From Plazaster borealis (Eukaryota; Echinodermata; Asteroidea; Forcipulatida; Labidiasteridae): DNA of 64,000 nt. The notes beneath the pieces were generated by a model that ran no database searches, was not told the origin of the DNA, and was given only the letters and a program-made list of their open reading frames with translations. A program made the position numbers and the translations under genes. Positions 51,941-63,739 of this stretch are shown here, one piece after another; position 1 is the first letter of the stretch; the number at the start of each line of letters is the position of its first letter. The stretch is from contig CM037462.1 of the NCBI GenBank assembly GCA_021014325.1, positions 16,202,135 through 16,266,134 of the forward strand, written 5' to 3'.

Positions 51941-52252
51941 TTTTACCCCAAATTCGAGCCCTGATATGCCCAGACATGCATTGTAATATACAGAGCCCAC
52001 AGGAAATCCTTGGTCTTGGCATTGGTGCCCCTCTAAAATGTTCCCGTAGAAAATGTTCTAACTGAAGTGCGCTTTGCAAAAGAAAATAGTTGTTTATTTC
52101 AAATGCTGAAGAATGAAAACGGGCCATAATTGAAAAATGAATTAACTGTACCCATTTATTGGATTCTAAATAACTAACCATGCGTATATTCAAAGTTAAC
52201 AGTGACTGTAATCATAACTTGCTATAGGACCATTTTATCCCTCGTAATTGTT
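51941..52252 (+). repeat. Block B, likely source copy
   Basis: The bases just before it, ttttgagctacaagcccagc, belong to the C-family reverse sequence that continues into block B (cccaaattcgagccctg). The block is thus in its natural context here. Confidence 0.85.
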
Positions 52253-52413
52253 CATGATACGTGCTCATAAAGGCATGTTGTGACATGGTTCTGTGCCACA
52301 GAGTGATTATGATTCACTGAGTCTACATGGATGTGGTCATGAGGTGGAAACTGCAGTAACGTTGACACCAACTACATGGAAATGTCTGAAGCAGAGTGAC
52401 CAAGTTTCATGAG

Positions 52414-52485
52414 TTAACCCTAACCCTATCTCTAACCCTAACCCTAACCCTAACCCTAACCCTAACCCTAACCCTAACCCTAACA
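52414..52485. repeat. Interstitial telomere-type repeat (CCCTAA)n
   Basis: About ten units of aaccct, eight or nine of them perfect in a row from about 52432, after a slightly broken start (aaccctatctctaaccc). This is the reverse strand of TTAGGG, the usual animal telomere unit. Confidence 0.95.
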
Positions 52486-52524
52486 CATACAGAAAATATT
52501 AATAAAATAAAATCACACTCTAAC

Positions 52525-52676
52525 TTTAGGTACAACTTTGCGTCTACATTTGGGTCGGGCGAAATTTAGGTACAGGTTTGGGGCTACATTTAGGTCGGGC
52601 GACACTTAGGTACAGGTTTGGGGCTACATTTAGGTCCGGCGACACTTAGGGCTCGGGCTACATTTAGGGGCCGCAC
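52525..52676 (+). repeat. 40-bp tandem repeat, about 3.7 units
   Basis: Units start at 52525, 52565, 52605 and 52645. Each opens with ttaggtaca or ttagggctc and contains gctacatttaggtcgggcga. The period is exactly 40. Confidence 0.9.
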
Positions 52677-52830
52677 AAACGGGTGTAAAAAGAAGAAAAG
52701 AGTGAGCCCTTATGGCTTGACTTCATAAAAATTCCAGGGTGCACTATAGGGTCAACTCAAGGGGCATTTGGAAGCATGACATCAAAATGTTTTTACGCTG
52801 TTATTGTAGTTTCAAATCGACTAACTCGCA

Positions 52831-53130
52831 TTGTCAAAAGATAAACTTGTATTCGACTGTCATGACTCTGACTTGACACTGACAACTTGTGCCACAAGAA
52901 TCACATATTTTGCCAACAATAACTTTCATGAAAACTACATTGGAAACTTGTATTTTGATCCGAGGAGAATTGTCCATAACATATACATGTACATGGACAG
53001 CACCAAGTATACATTTATAAAGTTTAGTACACAAAATAAAACATGGGATATTATAAATGTTCCTTATGAAATAAATAAGGGAAAGAATTGTCTGGACTTT
53101 AACTTTTATGCACGTAAATTTGTCAGCTAG
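52831..53130 (+). CDS. Possible exon or orphan ORF, unknown
   Basis: An open frame ends in TAG at 53128-53130. The peptide has a few cysteines and many Asn, Tyr and Phe residues, for example FDCHDSDLTLTTCATRIT near the start. It has no ATG near its beginning, so it would have to be a last exon; a weak acceptor tcaaaag sits at about 52840. I recognise no family. Confidence 0.25.
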   Translation: MSKDKLVFDCHDSDLTLTTCATRITYFANNNFHENYIGNLYFDPRRIVHNIYMYMDSTKYTFIKFSTQNKTWDIINVPYEINKGKNCLDFNFYARKFVS

Positions 53131-53758
53131 TGATTCAGATTTGACTAAAACTTGTTAATGGTAATTTCTAAGGGAAATTGACTTCTTCAAAAATTAGGAC
53201 CCGCTCCTTTCCTTCCTGCAAGTTCCTTCAGCTAGGTTTGGGCATTTTCAGAGATCTCAATATTGAGATATGATTTGATTTTTGTGTTTCCAAGGAACAT
53301 GAATTACTTTCTCTTTTCTTCAGATTAGTTATGGACACTCGGCCAAGTGTAGTAAAAGTTGACCGTTCACAGTGGATAATTTAAGTGACGCAAACGACAT
53401 CAGATCACTGCTAATGTTCTGTTCTGCACGTTTTATTTTGAAGTGTTGGTGATTACAAACAAAGAATTAAACTAACAGCTTGAACCACATTCATTTATAG
53501 GCATACCTGGCAATAATATAATTTTTAGTTCCACTCAGGTTTGCTAAAAGGTAAACCAATGTGTGATCTATAAGTAAAAATGCAACAAGGCCTTTTTAAA
53601 ATTAATAAATATCTAGTTATTGCAGGGGTGTCAATGCTGGCAAAAAGGTCTGAAACTTGGCCCCTTATCTTAGGAGGTATAATGGCAAAATGATTGTGGT
53701 AAGCCCTGGAGGAGTTACAGATTTCAAGGAGCTTTTGGAAACGGTATCCTTATTAGTG
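53131..53758. other. No gene seen
   Basis: AT-rich DNA. An acceptor-like ttattgcag (53624) and donor-like ggag|gtataa (53679) enclose a 50-bp open stretch, but nothing nearby would join it. Confidence 0.4.
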
Positions 53759-53759
53759 C

Positions 53760-54370
53760 TAGAGGAGTAGATCAACACTTATTTTTTTAAACCTTTCCAG
53801 TCCAAATTCCTTCCACCCAGTTGCCAAAGTGAACGATTCAAAAGGACTGGCCGGTAGGCCGTTACAAGTGCTTATCACTGGGTCAGGCATTCCAATCTTA
53901 TCCAAGTCCAAACAAATTGATGTGGAGTGACAAAGGAGAAAAGGATATAATAAAATAATACTATGAGTATTCATAATGCGCCGATATCCATAAAAAAAGA
54001 TGCTCATGCGCAGTAAACCAGAAAACTGAAGGAAAATAAACAAGTATTTATATAGCAACTACCTGAAAGAACACAAAAACAATATACTTTATGAACTATA
54101 AGCTTGAATGAACAACAATGTTTTGAGAGTTTCCTTAAAACTACTAACAGAAGATATGTTACGAATATTTAGAGGAAGTTTATTCCAAAGAAGAGGACCT
54201 GCATGTGAGAATGATTGATCCCCTCGGGTATTGTGAGTGAGTGAGACAACAAGCAAGGACAAATCTGAAGATCTATAAGGCGCTTAGAGGGTTTATACTG
54301 AGTCATTAGAGCAGAATTATATATATTTGGGCGGAACCTTGTAAGGAATGCAATCCAAGTAAAATATTGG
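53760..54370 (-). mobile_element. LINE 3' end (CR1/L2-type), minus strand
   Basis: The minus strand from about 54290 to 54089 reads RPYRSSDLSLLVVSLTHNTR, then SFSHAGPLLWNKLPLNIRN and SFKETLKTLLFIQAYSS before the stop at 54089-54091. This is the C-terminal end of a CR1/L2-type reverse transcriptase. A frame break lies near 54300. The 3' UTR extends toward 53760. Confidence 0.75.
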
Positions 54371-55990
54371 CCTTATATCCAAACTGCCTCGTCTGTCATT
54401 TTAGTTTTTTACAACTTTTCTTGTGCCTTTGTGGCTCCGTTCGAGACTTGCAGGATCATGGCTTGGTTTAGCACTCTTGCCTTGTGTATTTTACTACAGT
54501 CAAGTTAAAAGTACTATCGTGATTTGCATAATTATAGGTCATTCTTTCAAGTCAGTTAAACCGTTTAAAACCACAAAACACTTAAATTCACAAGTATTCT
54601 GGTATAAATTATTGGTGTAATAATATGAATTGAAGTCCTTTGCGCCCAAAAGTCATTTTAACGGTTCACATTGAGAATATCACATTTGAATACTTCTTAG
54701 AATTCAAAACCCTAAAATACAGCCACACTAATATTTTATTCAAAGTAATAATTTTGTTTACCTTTTTGTTTATTTAAAAAAATTACTTTTTCCCTTTTTT
54801 CAATCATGCACAAAAAACCTCATTTTCATTCTCGACTATAATCTCAAGTGTCAAAAAGGAGGCACGGTTTCGATCGTAGGTTTGGCTTACACAAAAACGC
54901 ACAGATAACTTTTATACAGTAATGCACAGATACACCTTTTATGGTTTTGATAATGGCACAAAGTACAAGGGGACTAGTTTCCCTCCATCCTACAGTCTAC
55001 AGTAGACAGTGTTTTATGGCCAAGAAGAGGAAAAATCAATTCCTACCTTCAGCTCCTCTGATTTATTTTCATTTCAAATGTTTTCTTTTTGTTGTAGCCC
55101 CTTACCAAGAGTGGCTTTAAGCCTTGTTTGGGGCGAACTTTCATTTAAAAAAAGTACGAGTGAAGACTGAGTGTACGATGAGTGACGTCCTCGATCCCGT
55201 CATATTGTCAAATATGAAATGAATTCAGCATGTAGCCTTGTAGAATATTTAGTAAATTGGAAATTACTGTACTGTTTCAGAGACTTTAAACTGCAAGTGA
55301 TATCGTTGCAAAGAAAAGATTGGTTCAATGAAAAATATGACGAAACCTGTTTACTGTTAAACAAAAAAAATGAAAATGTGTGCCCTAGAGGTTGACACTG
55401 TTTGTTCGAAATTGTTGCTCTGAACGCGAACCCTCAAAAAACACCACAATATTTCATCGCCCTTCATTTGTTTTTCTAGGTGCGCACTCTATAGTTCAAT
55501 TTGAGTACAGTTTTGCAATGTTGGTAATTTTTTTGCGTCTGTTCACTTCGAAGCTCATCAAACATAGTGCCTCTTTTAATGTTCCCCTTTTAAAGTTTCT
55601 CAGCCCTTTTGAAAACCAATCAAATATATTTTTGGACAACTGAACTTCAGATTTCTTTTCAATTTTTGGCAGGTCAGCCGTTTGGAATTTTTGCTAATTA
55701 CCCCATACAAAACACCCCCGAAAATGTGCTTTAATTTTACTCTGAAAGCATACTGATTATGACGTTCATACTAAAACCATTTTTGCTTTGAAATATTTCC
55801 CTCTGATATGAAGTCATATTCGAGAAAACTGTACCATGTTAACATAATACCTATGTTTCTGAAACAAAACCGAACTACTGAAACAAAACCGAACTACTGT
55901 TTCATTTTTTTTTTTCAGACACTTTTACAAGAAAAAATGGTGTCAAAAATTAAACAATGTTAGACATGTCTTGTCATATGGTGATGATTA
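54371..55990. other. No gene seen
   Basis: I find no supported gene. A repeat end, gtctctaaagggttaag near 56005, relates to the block at 31247 (aaccctttagagacc). Confidence 0.45.
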
Positions 55991-56040
55991 TAATTATGAA
56001 TGGTCTCTAAAGGGTTAAGCAGCTCTATGAAATTGACAAT

Positions 56041-56267
56041 ATTTTTGACCGCGTGAGGGCGCTTTCATCAGGAATGTCTTGCATCACAATTACAGTTTCA
56101 TTTTATTTTAATTGCCCCGTACGTAGTTTTCTCGCACCAATGATGAAATACATAAACATAATGACGACAACAATGAAAAAAAAAACCGTTTGCTTAGGCC
56201 TACTTGTTTTTCATCACGTGAAATTGGTCCACATACGCCCTCACGCGGTCAAAAATACGGCGAATTG
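56041..56267 (-). repeat. MITE with CCGCGTGAGGGCG ends, copy 2
   Basis: The left end ttgaccgcgtgagggcgc pairs with the right end gcgccctcacgcgg-like tacgccctcacgcggtc. The right end extends to aaaaatacggcgaattgg. It is inverted relative to copy 1. Confidence 0.75.
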
Positions 56268-57138
56268 GACCTCAGGTGAGGCTGATTTCCACACTTTACA
56301 TTCATAACACGTTTTCATTCGACCAACTAAAATAATAATTGAATACTCACCAAGACTGGCAATGGCAAATGCATTTATTTAATAGACATCTCCGCCTGCT
56401 CCGAGAGCCTTATAGCATTTTATTCATCGGTTAATCATTTTTGACTATCAATAAACACACCGTCTACTTGTATGTGTAGTGTCTATACGGGAAACCATTA
56501 CACGTAGATGGTATGCAATAATTAATAGACACGCCTTGCATTAGCATGGGTTGGGAATAGGCCGTCTTCTTCATTAAGAACCTAATTGGAAGAATTAAAA
56601 ACCTTCACACGTTGATCAGTTGCACTAGAAGGTCACTCGAAAAAATTAGCTTAAGACACAGACAAAATGTTAAATACAAATAAAAAGGATTAATTTAATG
56701 CAAAGGCTCACTGATTATAAAGTCTATCCACTTCCATGGTTTATCCAACTCATTCTAGAGAAGATTTATGTCTGATGACGTACAGTTAAAACCCTCAAAC
56801 TAGGGTCGTGGCTGTCAGCACTTGCTGACATATTTTATTATTTCCATTGTCTTAACCACATCGTACACACAATCATGCCAGCTCATATGCCTTGATATCC
56901 AAGTTGGACCATGCCACGCATCCAGACGGGGGGGGGGGGGTTTCAATCAACAGAGGTCAGTGATTTGGTCAACAGAGGAGGGGACATGGAAAAAACAATA
57001 ACTGTCAATGGTTGATGTAACCCAATGATACAAATTCATCAATTATACAAATAAGCTGAAATTAACCCAGGCAATACACAGACATGTAATTAACACACTT
57101 AGATTACCAAATATCGTTGAAAAGGTGCAAAGCTAAGG

Positions 57139-57389
57139 AAGCGTATTGCCGCCACATGAATAAACAAAATTTCTCTCTTATCGTGTACGTACACGATATC
57201 TTATCGTGTACGTACACGATAAGTCAAAAGTTATCGTGTACGTACACGATAAGTTTGGACATAGCGTGTACGTACATGATAAGTGTTGTGTACGTACGCA
57301 ATAAGTTTGGACTTATCGTGTACGTACACGATAAGGTATCGTGTACGTACACGATAAGATTTTGTTATTCATGTGGCGTCAATACGCTT
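57139..57389. mobile_element. Inverted-repeat element filled with GTACGTAC palindromes
   Basis: The outer ends aagcgtattgccgccacatg and catgtggcgtcaatacgctt are inverted and extend inward through aataaacaaaat / attttgttatt. Between them lie seven palindromes, all centred on gtacgtac. Five have the full core tcgtgtacgtacacga, mostly flanked by ctta and taag. Spacers are short (0-14 bp) and several contain agtttggac. Confidence 0.9.
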
Positions 57390-58239
57390 GCGTACAATGC
57401 AAACCCTCTTAACCTATGGGAAACGCTTTGAAGCATGATGACAACGTAAACGCGCACCAAAGAGGGGTTTGAACGGCCGAGAATACTCCTGCCCATGACA
57501 CCAATGCAAAACACCAAGCGCAGTAATATTGTGCACAAAAGCAATGACACAATAAAATAAAAAACCGTCACTCGATCCATTGGGAATAAAAACGGTTCAC
57601 CGAATATTCGATGTAATTTTCTTAGTGTGGTTGGATAAGTGTGTTTAGTTTATATTGGACACAACGGCATGGAAATAAATTTACTCTTCCAAAATTTACC
57701 AAAAACCAACTTTATAGGCAAAAGTTCAACATAAACAGGCTGTATAGGCCTACCTTCGGATAGTGTTTTGGTTTGCATGCACACACGCCAATATTTTGAC
57801 GTTAAAATATTAAAATGAGCGACCTTGACTATTTTGTTCTTTTTTAATAACATCAGTTTAGAAGCTGTTTCGGATGGTTAAGTTATAGTTAAACCTATAC
57901 CATTGTCTGAGGGGACGCTTAAATTTGTTTATAGCTCGCTGTTGTAATTAGCATTTTGATTAAAAACTTTATGACCGTGTCGTGTAATAAATGGCGACTT
58001 CATAAAGAGAAGCTACATATCGTCACCGTTTTCACGAAGAATCTTAAAAATGACAAATATAGCTTATTACAAAAAGGGCCTTTATCTCAATGAATGCATT
58101 TTTGCGTTTTCACGAAGAGCCATCGGCCCAAAAATGCATTGTAATACATTGCAACAAATGTAAGCGATAAAATTTGCAATAAATTGCAAGTTCTAATTAG
58201 CCGTGGTCAAAACACTGATAGTTAAAATTTCTAAATTTG

Positions 58240-58345
58240 GGGTTGAACAAAGAAAAATTTACTAGAACGGGTCTTGACTCCGGATTAACGTGCCAAAGGT
58301 CGCAGGTTCAAGTCCCGATCTAGTCAATTTATCTCTTCTCAACCC
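58240..58345 (+). repeat. tRNA-like composite repeat fragment
   Basis: It has gattaacgtgccaaaggtcg, the box B caggttcaagtcccgatc, and ttctcaacccagaattatt. Confidence 0.6.
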
Positions 58346-59207
58346 AGAATTATTAAAAATTTACCAACTCAGTTTCCCTTGTGGTTTATTACTTGATAGT
58401 TTGAATTTGTGTTTAGAATCAAAATATTTACCAGCATCTACAACGATGAGAATGAGACTATGACCGTTTTCGAAAACACGGTATCGTCTCCGGCTTCGGC
58501 TCCTGCTTCGTTGGCTATTTTGAAATCGGCACTTTCCTTACGGGGCTTCAAACGGGCAGACGGAGCCAAAGCCAGAGCCCAAGCTTAAGCCGTGATTTCG
58601 AAAAGGGCCGTAGTGCACAACAGTCAGCCCCCCCTGACCTTATTATATGTGGAGTATACAGAAGCTCTTGAGGGGACTAGACTATATTCATAGTACAACC
58701 TCGTTTTCATAGCCGTATCGATCTGTGTCACGTAATTTCCTCCCACCATGCCTTGATGATGACGAGAGAGAGAGAGGGGGGGGGGAGGGGGGATCGACAA
58801 TTCTTCGGCTTAGTGCTATAAGGTCGTTAAATTGCATTTTCATTTCCGTAATGATCAAAAGGTCGTTAACTGAAACATGCATATCAATTTGAAAAATACA
58901 TCAAAATCCGCAAATAATTGTTTTACTTCTAAAATGATTGTTTCTATTTGCCAAATAATTACTTTGTAGACCACTCTTCATCAACAAACTCCACTGATCA
59001 ATAAATTTACCAGGAGCTCCAAAATATATGCAAAACGAATTTTATGACAACCATAGGGCCTACTAACTGCACTACGACTATAGTTCTGAGGGTTGACCAC
59101 TGTATGCAGTGGTAGCAATGATATAACTCATTCATTCATTCATCTCAATATTTATTTCCATACTGCAAAATGTGCAAACAAGTAATTAGGCCTATAAAGA
59201 AGGTCAA

Positions 59208-59599
59208 TTAAAGGGATTGTATACGTTTGGTAATTGGAACCCACTGTTTGTTTCAATCATAGTTGTAGATATATACCATTAAACTAACCTGTAGAAATTT
59301 CATTTCAAAAGGTGGAGGCGTTTTTGAGATATTGTCGAAAATCTGGAGCGGTTATGTCCGCGCAGGAAGAATAATCTGCAATTGGAATACACCGTGTGAG
59401 AAACGCTACTGACAGAAACGCTTCTCAGATTCAAATTGTTTTTGATAAAAAGTGATATCTTTTTTCCATTACCGCAGTACTTCGAAGTGAAAAGTTTCTC
59501 AAAATGCATTATACTATCCAAAGCTGCTGTACTTCTTACCAAGTAAGTTTTCATTGCAATTAATATTCAGAGTCATTACCAAACGTATAAACCCTTTAA
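59208..59599 (-). repeat. MITE family B copy
   Basis: TTAA lies at both ends. The interior is full length, including gctactgacagaaacgcttc. Confidence 0.85.
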
Positions 59600-60793
59600 A
59601 AAAGGATGTTTAAAGAACTTTACAAGAATAATAATTGTATGAGACACAAGTGAAGCAGAGGAAAATCAGGAGACACGTTCACAAGTCCAAGTCTTGCATA
59701 TGCCTTTATGAAACAAGAAACTAGACTTACCTAACAGAACTTAAAACAGATCGTACAAGACGGACAGAGAACGGAACAGGACAAACAAACATAGCCAAAA
59801 CGAACCAGCGCCAAAACTAGGGTTACATTGTATGGGTGGTGGCACCATTCTAGGGGGCACTTCTGGCCAATTAAATCTGTATAGTTTCCTTTTGCATTTT
59901 TCCTGTAAACAAGCCCCCTCCTAGCACTCTCTTAATGTCATTTATATTTTGTAAGGGGCACCCGGGGCACGGACATGAATTGGGGGCACGTCCCTCAACC
60001 CCCCCCCGTGCCACCCAATAGTTAAGCCACTGAAGTGACCCAACGAACGAGGATGCAACAGGAAGATAAATCATAACATGAAACCCACAGAGTTGAAGGA
60101 CGATGAAAGATTGACAATCATTGATTTCGTTATCCACTGTAAAGGTAAACGTACCATATACATTTTTAAAATTATGTTTTCCACTTGAAATACAAGTGTT
60201 ACATTAGAAGTGCATTCACACAACCCATCTGGTCAAGTATACGTGAAATTCATTGGCTCAAGTCCCCACCGGTTTTTCGGTTCTGTCGCTCAATAATTAT
60301 GCGGGTATTTTAAGATGAAATTTCTATAATATATATTTTGCATTTACGATTTTTTCAAAAAAAACCTGGGAGTAATATAAATTCAGTCATGGTCATGAGT
60401 CATAGCCAAGCCAGCATGACGTGAAACGAAAACCATTCTGTTCAATATATATTTTTATTATCCTATGGACCTTAAGTTATGAAAACTTACTGCAATTGTA
60501 TACCTTTTTTTCTCGAATTGATTACTTTGTTTATGTCTTAAATTTCCAGACATGTTGTCCATCACTGCAGAATCCTACAGCTTAGTGGTACCTTGAAGCT
60601 ATTTGGCTACATACAGATTATCATGCCGATGGGCTCCAGTCTACAGTATACCAATCACAGGTGGTTTCTGCCGGCAATTATTAGCTTTAGTGAGCGTGAT
60701 TACTTAATGCTTCAAAAGATTTGCACTTATTAATAGATACATGTGCACCATCTAGCAGCCGAAACAAAACGGGTGCACCAACACAACTGCACG

Positions 60794-61024
60794 CACTGCA
60801 AAAACTTGGGTGATAAAATTGACACCATGGGTGTTGTCACATATAGATACCGAAGAAAGAATCCAAATTAACATCATAGGGTGTTAAAATAACACCAATG
60901 TAATTATTTTTTGCAAAAATTAGTGTTATTTTAACATCCTATGGTGTAAATTTTGATTCTTCTGTTAGTATCTATAATGTGACAACACCCATGGTGTAAA
61001 TTTAACACCCCAGTTCTTACAGTG
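60794..61024. repeat. Palindromic MITE with CACTGCAAAAACT ends, copy 1
   Basis: Nearly the whole 230 bp folds on itself: cactgcaaaaacttgggtg with cagttcttacagtg, caccatgggtgttgtcac with gtgacaacacccatggtg, and ggtgttaaaataacacc with gtgttattttaacatcc. Confidence 0.8.
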
Positions 61025-61242
61025 CATAAACAGCCGCAAGAATTTGACCTAAACTTCTACTCCACCAAAAGGTCAAAGTAAAGGTCATATCTTGAATTGG
61101 CATTTCCCAATATTTCCAATGTTAACGTATCTGGACATCTAAATAAACATTTTGTAATATTTTGGCATATACTTTTTGGGAAAAAAATCAGTTTAAAAAT
61201 CAACAATATTAGCCATGTCTGAGCTTAATGGTGATGACTATA

Positions 61243-61448
61243 CACTGCAAAACGGGGGGGGGGGGGGTAAAATTGACACCATGTGTTGCCACATATAGAT
61301 ACCGAAGAGGGAATCTAAATTTACAATTCTGCTGACACATTAGTGTTATTTTTACACCCTATATATGATGTTAATTTCGATTCTCTCTTTGTTCCCTGTT
61401 TGTGAAAACACCCATGGTGTCAATATTAACACCCCAGTTTTTGCAGTG
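61243..61448. repeat. Same palindromic MITE, copy 2
   Basis: It has cactgcaaaac, a G run, ttgacaccatgtgttgcc and the closing ccagtttttgcagtg. It is more worn than copy 1, and lies 220 bp from it in the same orientation. Confidence 0.75.
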
Positions 61449-61578
61449 TACAGACATGAAGGGTGCGTTTACGCATTTTGTTACCAACCCTGCCAAAATA
61501 TAGTTTTGCTTTTCAACAGATTACACCGTAATAATCAAAATCAAGCCACAGAAAGCACCACGAACTCACAATGTGCCA

Positions 61579-61951
61579 TTAAAGGCACTGAACACGTTTG
61601 GTAATTGTCAAAGACCAGTGTTCTCACTTGGTGTATCCCAACATATGCATAAAATAACAAGCCTGTCAAAATTTGGGCTCAATTGGTCATCGAAGTTGCA
61701 AGAAAATGATGAAAGAAAAAACACCCTTGTTGTACAAATTTGCGTCCTTCAGATAGGAATAAAAACTTCTTGCAAGAAGTTTTAATTATTTTAGTGAGAA
61801 ATTACCTCTTTCTCAAAAACTACGTTACTTCAGAGGGAGTCGTTTCCTACAATGTTTTATACTATCAACAGCTCTCCGTTGCTTGTTACCAAGTAATATT
61901 TTATGCTAATATTTGTTTTGAGTCATTACCAAACGTGTACAATACCTTTAA
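61579..61951 (+). repeat. MITE family A copy
   Basis: TTAA lies at both ends (ccattaaagg and cctttaaaatgg). The central palindrome is intact on the left (aacttcttgcaagaagttt) with a short deletion after it. Confidence 0.85.
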
Positions 61952-62089
61952 AATGGAGGAGAAAACATATAAAAACATTTGACAAATTGCCCTGGCTAAA
62001 ATTTCTAAACCCAATAACTCTTTAACGTTTGTGATGGTACGTGTCCTTGCGAATGAGGTCAGTTGAGATGAACACCAACTTAAACGGCG

Positions 62090-62452
62090 TTGTGCTTGAA
62101 AGGTTTTAACTTGGTGAATCCCTTGGGGATGCCCAAAGTGTGTGTCTGCTCATGTAAAACGTCTTTAATTATTCACGAAAACAATTCAAATTTACAATCA
62201 AACACTTCGATTAATTGTTGTTTTGGTGTGACGTCGTCGACGGCTGTTGTATCCTATACAGGGTCTTTGCATAATTCAACTAATTACAGGTGTGTGGTGT
62301 GTGGACCCTTTTTGTATAAGTCTCATTGTGGATGGAGATTTAACGTCAAGGACAAACGTCAATTATATTTTTGTTTAAATGCTACACACAATAATTCTAT
62401 ATCGGGACACATTTTCTATGCGCAGAGAATATTCCACATTAAAAACAATTAA
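62090..62452 (+). CDS. Cys- and Asn-rich ORF, possible exon, unknown
   Basis: An open frame ends in TAA at 62450-62452. The part from the first ATG (about 62129) has eight or more cysteines and several sequons (NTS, NST, NAT). The stretch VKDKRQLYFCLNATHNNS is somewhat like an Ig-type strand, but the resemblance is weak. No signal peptide is present and no strong splice site was found. Confidence 0.28.
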   Translation: MCLKGFNLVNPLGMPKVCVCSCKTSLIIHENNSNLQSNTSINCCFGVTSSTAVVSYTGSLHNSTNYRCVVCGPFLYKSHCGWRFNVKDKRQLYFCLNATHNNSISGHIFYAQRIFHIKNN

Positions 62453-62999
62453 AATAAATAAATTAAAAAAATCAAAATAAATAAAAATATCACCATGAAA
62501 TCAGGTTGCACCTTTAACTGTAGTGCTTCATACCCCCCGCAAAAAAAAAACCCGCCATGCAACAGCCGTTGTAAATGCGGCATCGGCAACAATCACTCAT
62601 CCTCCCTGCATCTTTTCAAACTGTTGCCAGCTCACAATACGCATCATTGTAGAACATGTTCAGCTGGTGTTATACTTCGCCGCAGGGTGGACACTGCGAT
62701 CGTCAATAGACCGTTCCAGCCTCCATTGTGGAAGGTAAGCCCTTCATTAATTCTCATCCCGTATATACCTGGGGTTTGTCTCTCAAAATGAAACAACAAA
62801 ACCATCAAATGCTTACCCGGTGTGTTTCCACCACGCAGGTAAACGTATTGATACGAGCGGTAGTTAGTTAGTGCTCGCACACAGAAGTGAAATCCTTTTT
62901 CAAGCGGGAGTTATAGCAACGCTGGCGTGGGTGAGATCCTTGTGTAAACCAGGCCTACTATACCATCCTCCCCGCTACTCCTTATCAAACCTGATGCTG

Positions 63000-63262
63000 T
63001 GTTATTCTTCATCGCTCGTACAATCTACATTCCTGCTTTGAGAGCTTGGTTTGGACACAGTGCATCTCTACTCAACTGATATCGCGTGTTATTAATTGAC
63101 TGTACTGTTGGAGTTACCATTGAGGGCTTGTAGTCTGCCGTGGACTTTTTAATTACATGCTGTGCTTCATATATGGCTGGAATATTTAGACACAACACCT
63201 ACTGTTCGAAATCCCCCCACGATTCACCATCGCTGCAAGAGGTAGGTATAATATTGTGTGAG
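63000..63262 (+). CDS. Possible first coding exon of a gene leaving the window
   Basis: The ATG at 63174 starts MAGIFRHNTYCSKSPHDSPS and then LQE. The exon would end at 63242 at the donor gaggtaggta, phase 0. A moderately CpG-containing stretch lies upstream (about 62880-63090). I do not recognise the product. No downstream exon is visible by 64000. Confidence 0.3.
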
Positions 63263-63739
63263 ATAATGGTCTGTTTAATCAATATTACCCACGTATCCTT
63301 AGTCGATTTTTTGTCGAGTTTTCTCAAATGCAATGGTTGAAACTGCAGCACTGCTATTGATAAGACGTGATAAGAGGGGATTAAGTAGAACAAAATAAAA
63401 AGAAGTCTGTTTAAAACCAGGTATCTTTCACAGCATTTTAGAAGACAACTTCTGAAGTCTTGTAGCAAGCAGCTATTGTTGTATCGGCCGCTATAAATGA
63501 TAATTTCCCCCCTTCCCTCACGGCTTACAGCCGGGAGGGATTGCTGTTTAACCCCAGGGGTGAGGGCTACTTCAGTGGGGCTTGAGTTAAAAAAATAAGC
63601 ATGTCGCATACCAACATCGTGACATTAAATAAAACTCCATTGCGATATTGGAATTTTTTTCAAAACATGTTCTCAAGTAAACAGCGCATAGTGGGTTTAC
63701 GCAAAAAAATGTGTTCGGTTGTGACTGTAAAGCTGGATT

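Noticed and set aside
57117..57431. A 104-codon open frame with repeated YVHD and SCTYTIS
   Set aside because: The frame arises from translating the palindrome array; the DNA symmetry, not a protein, explains it.
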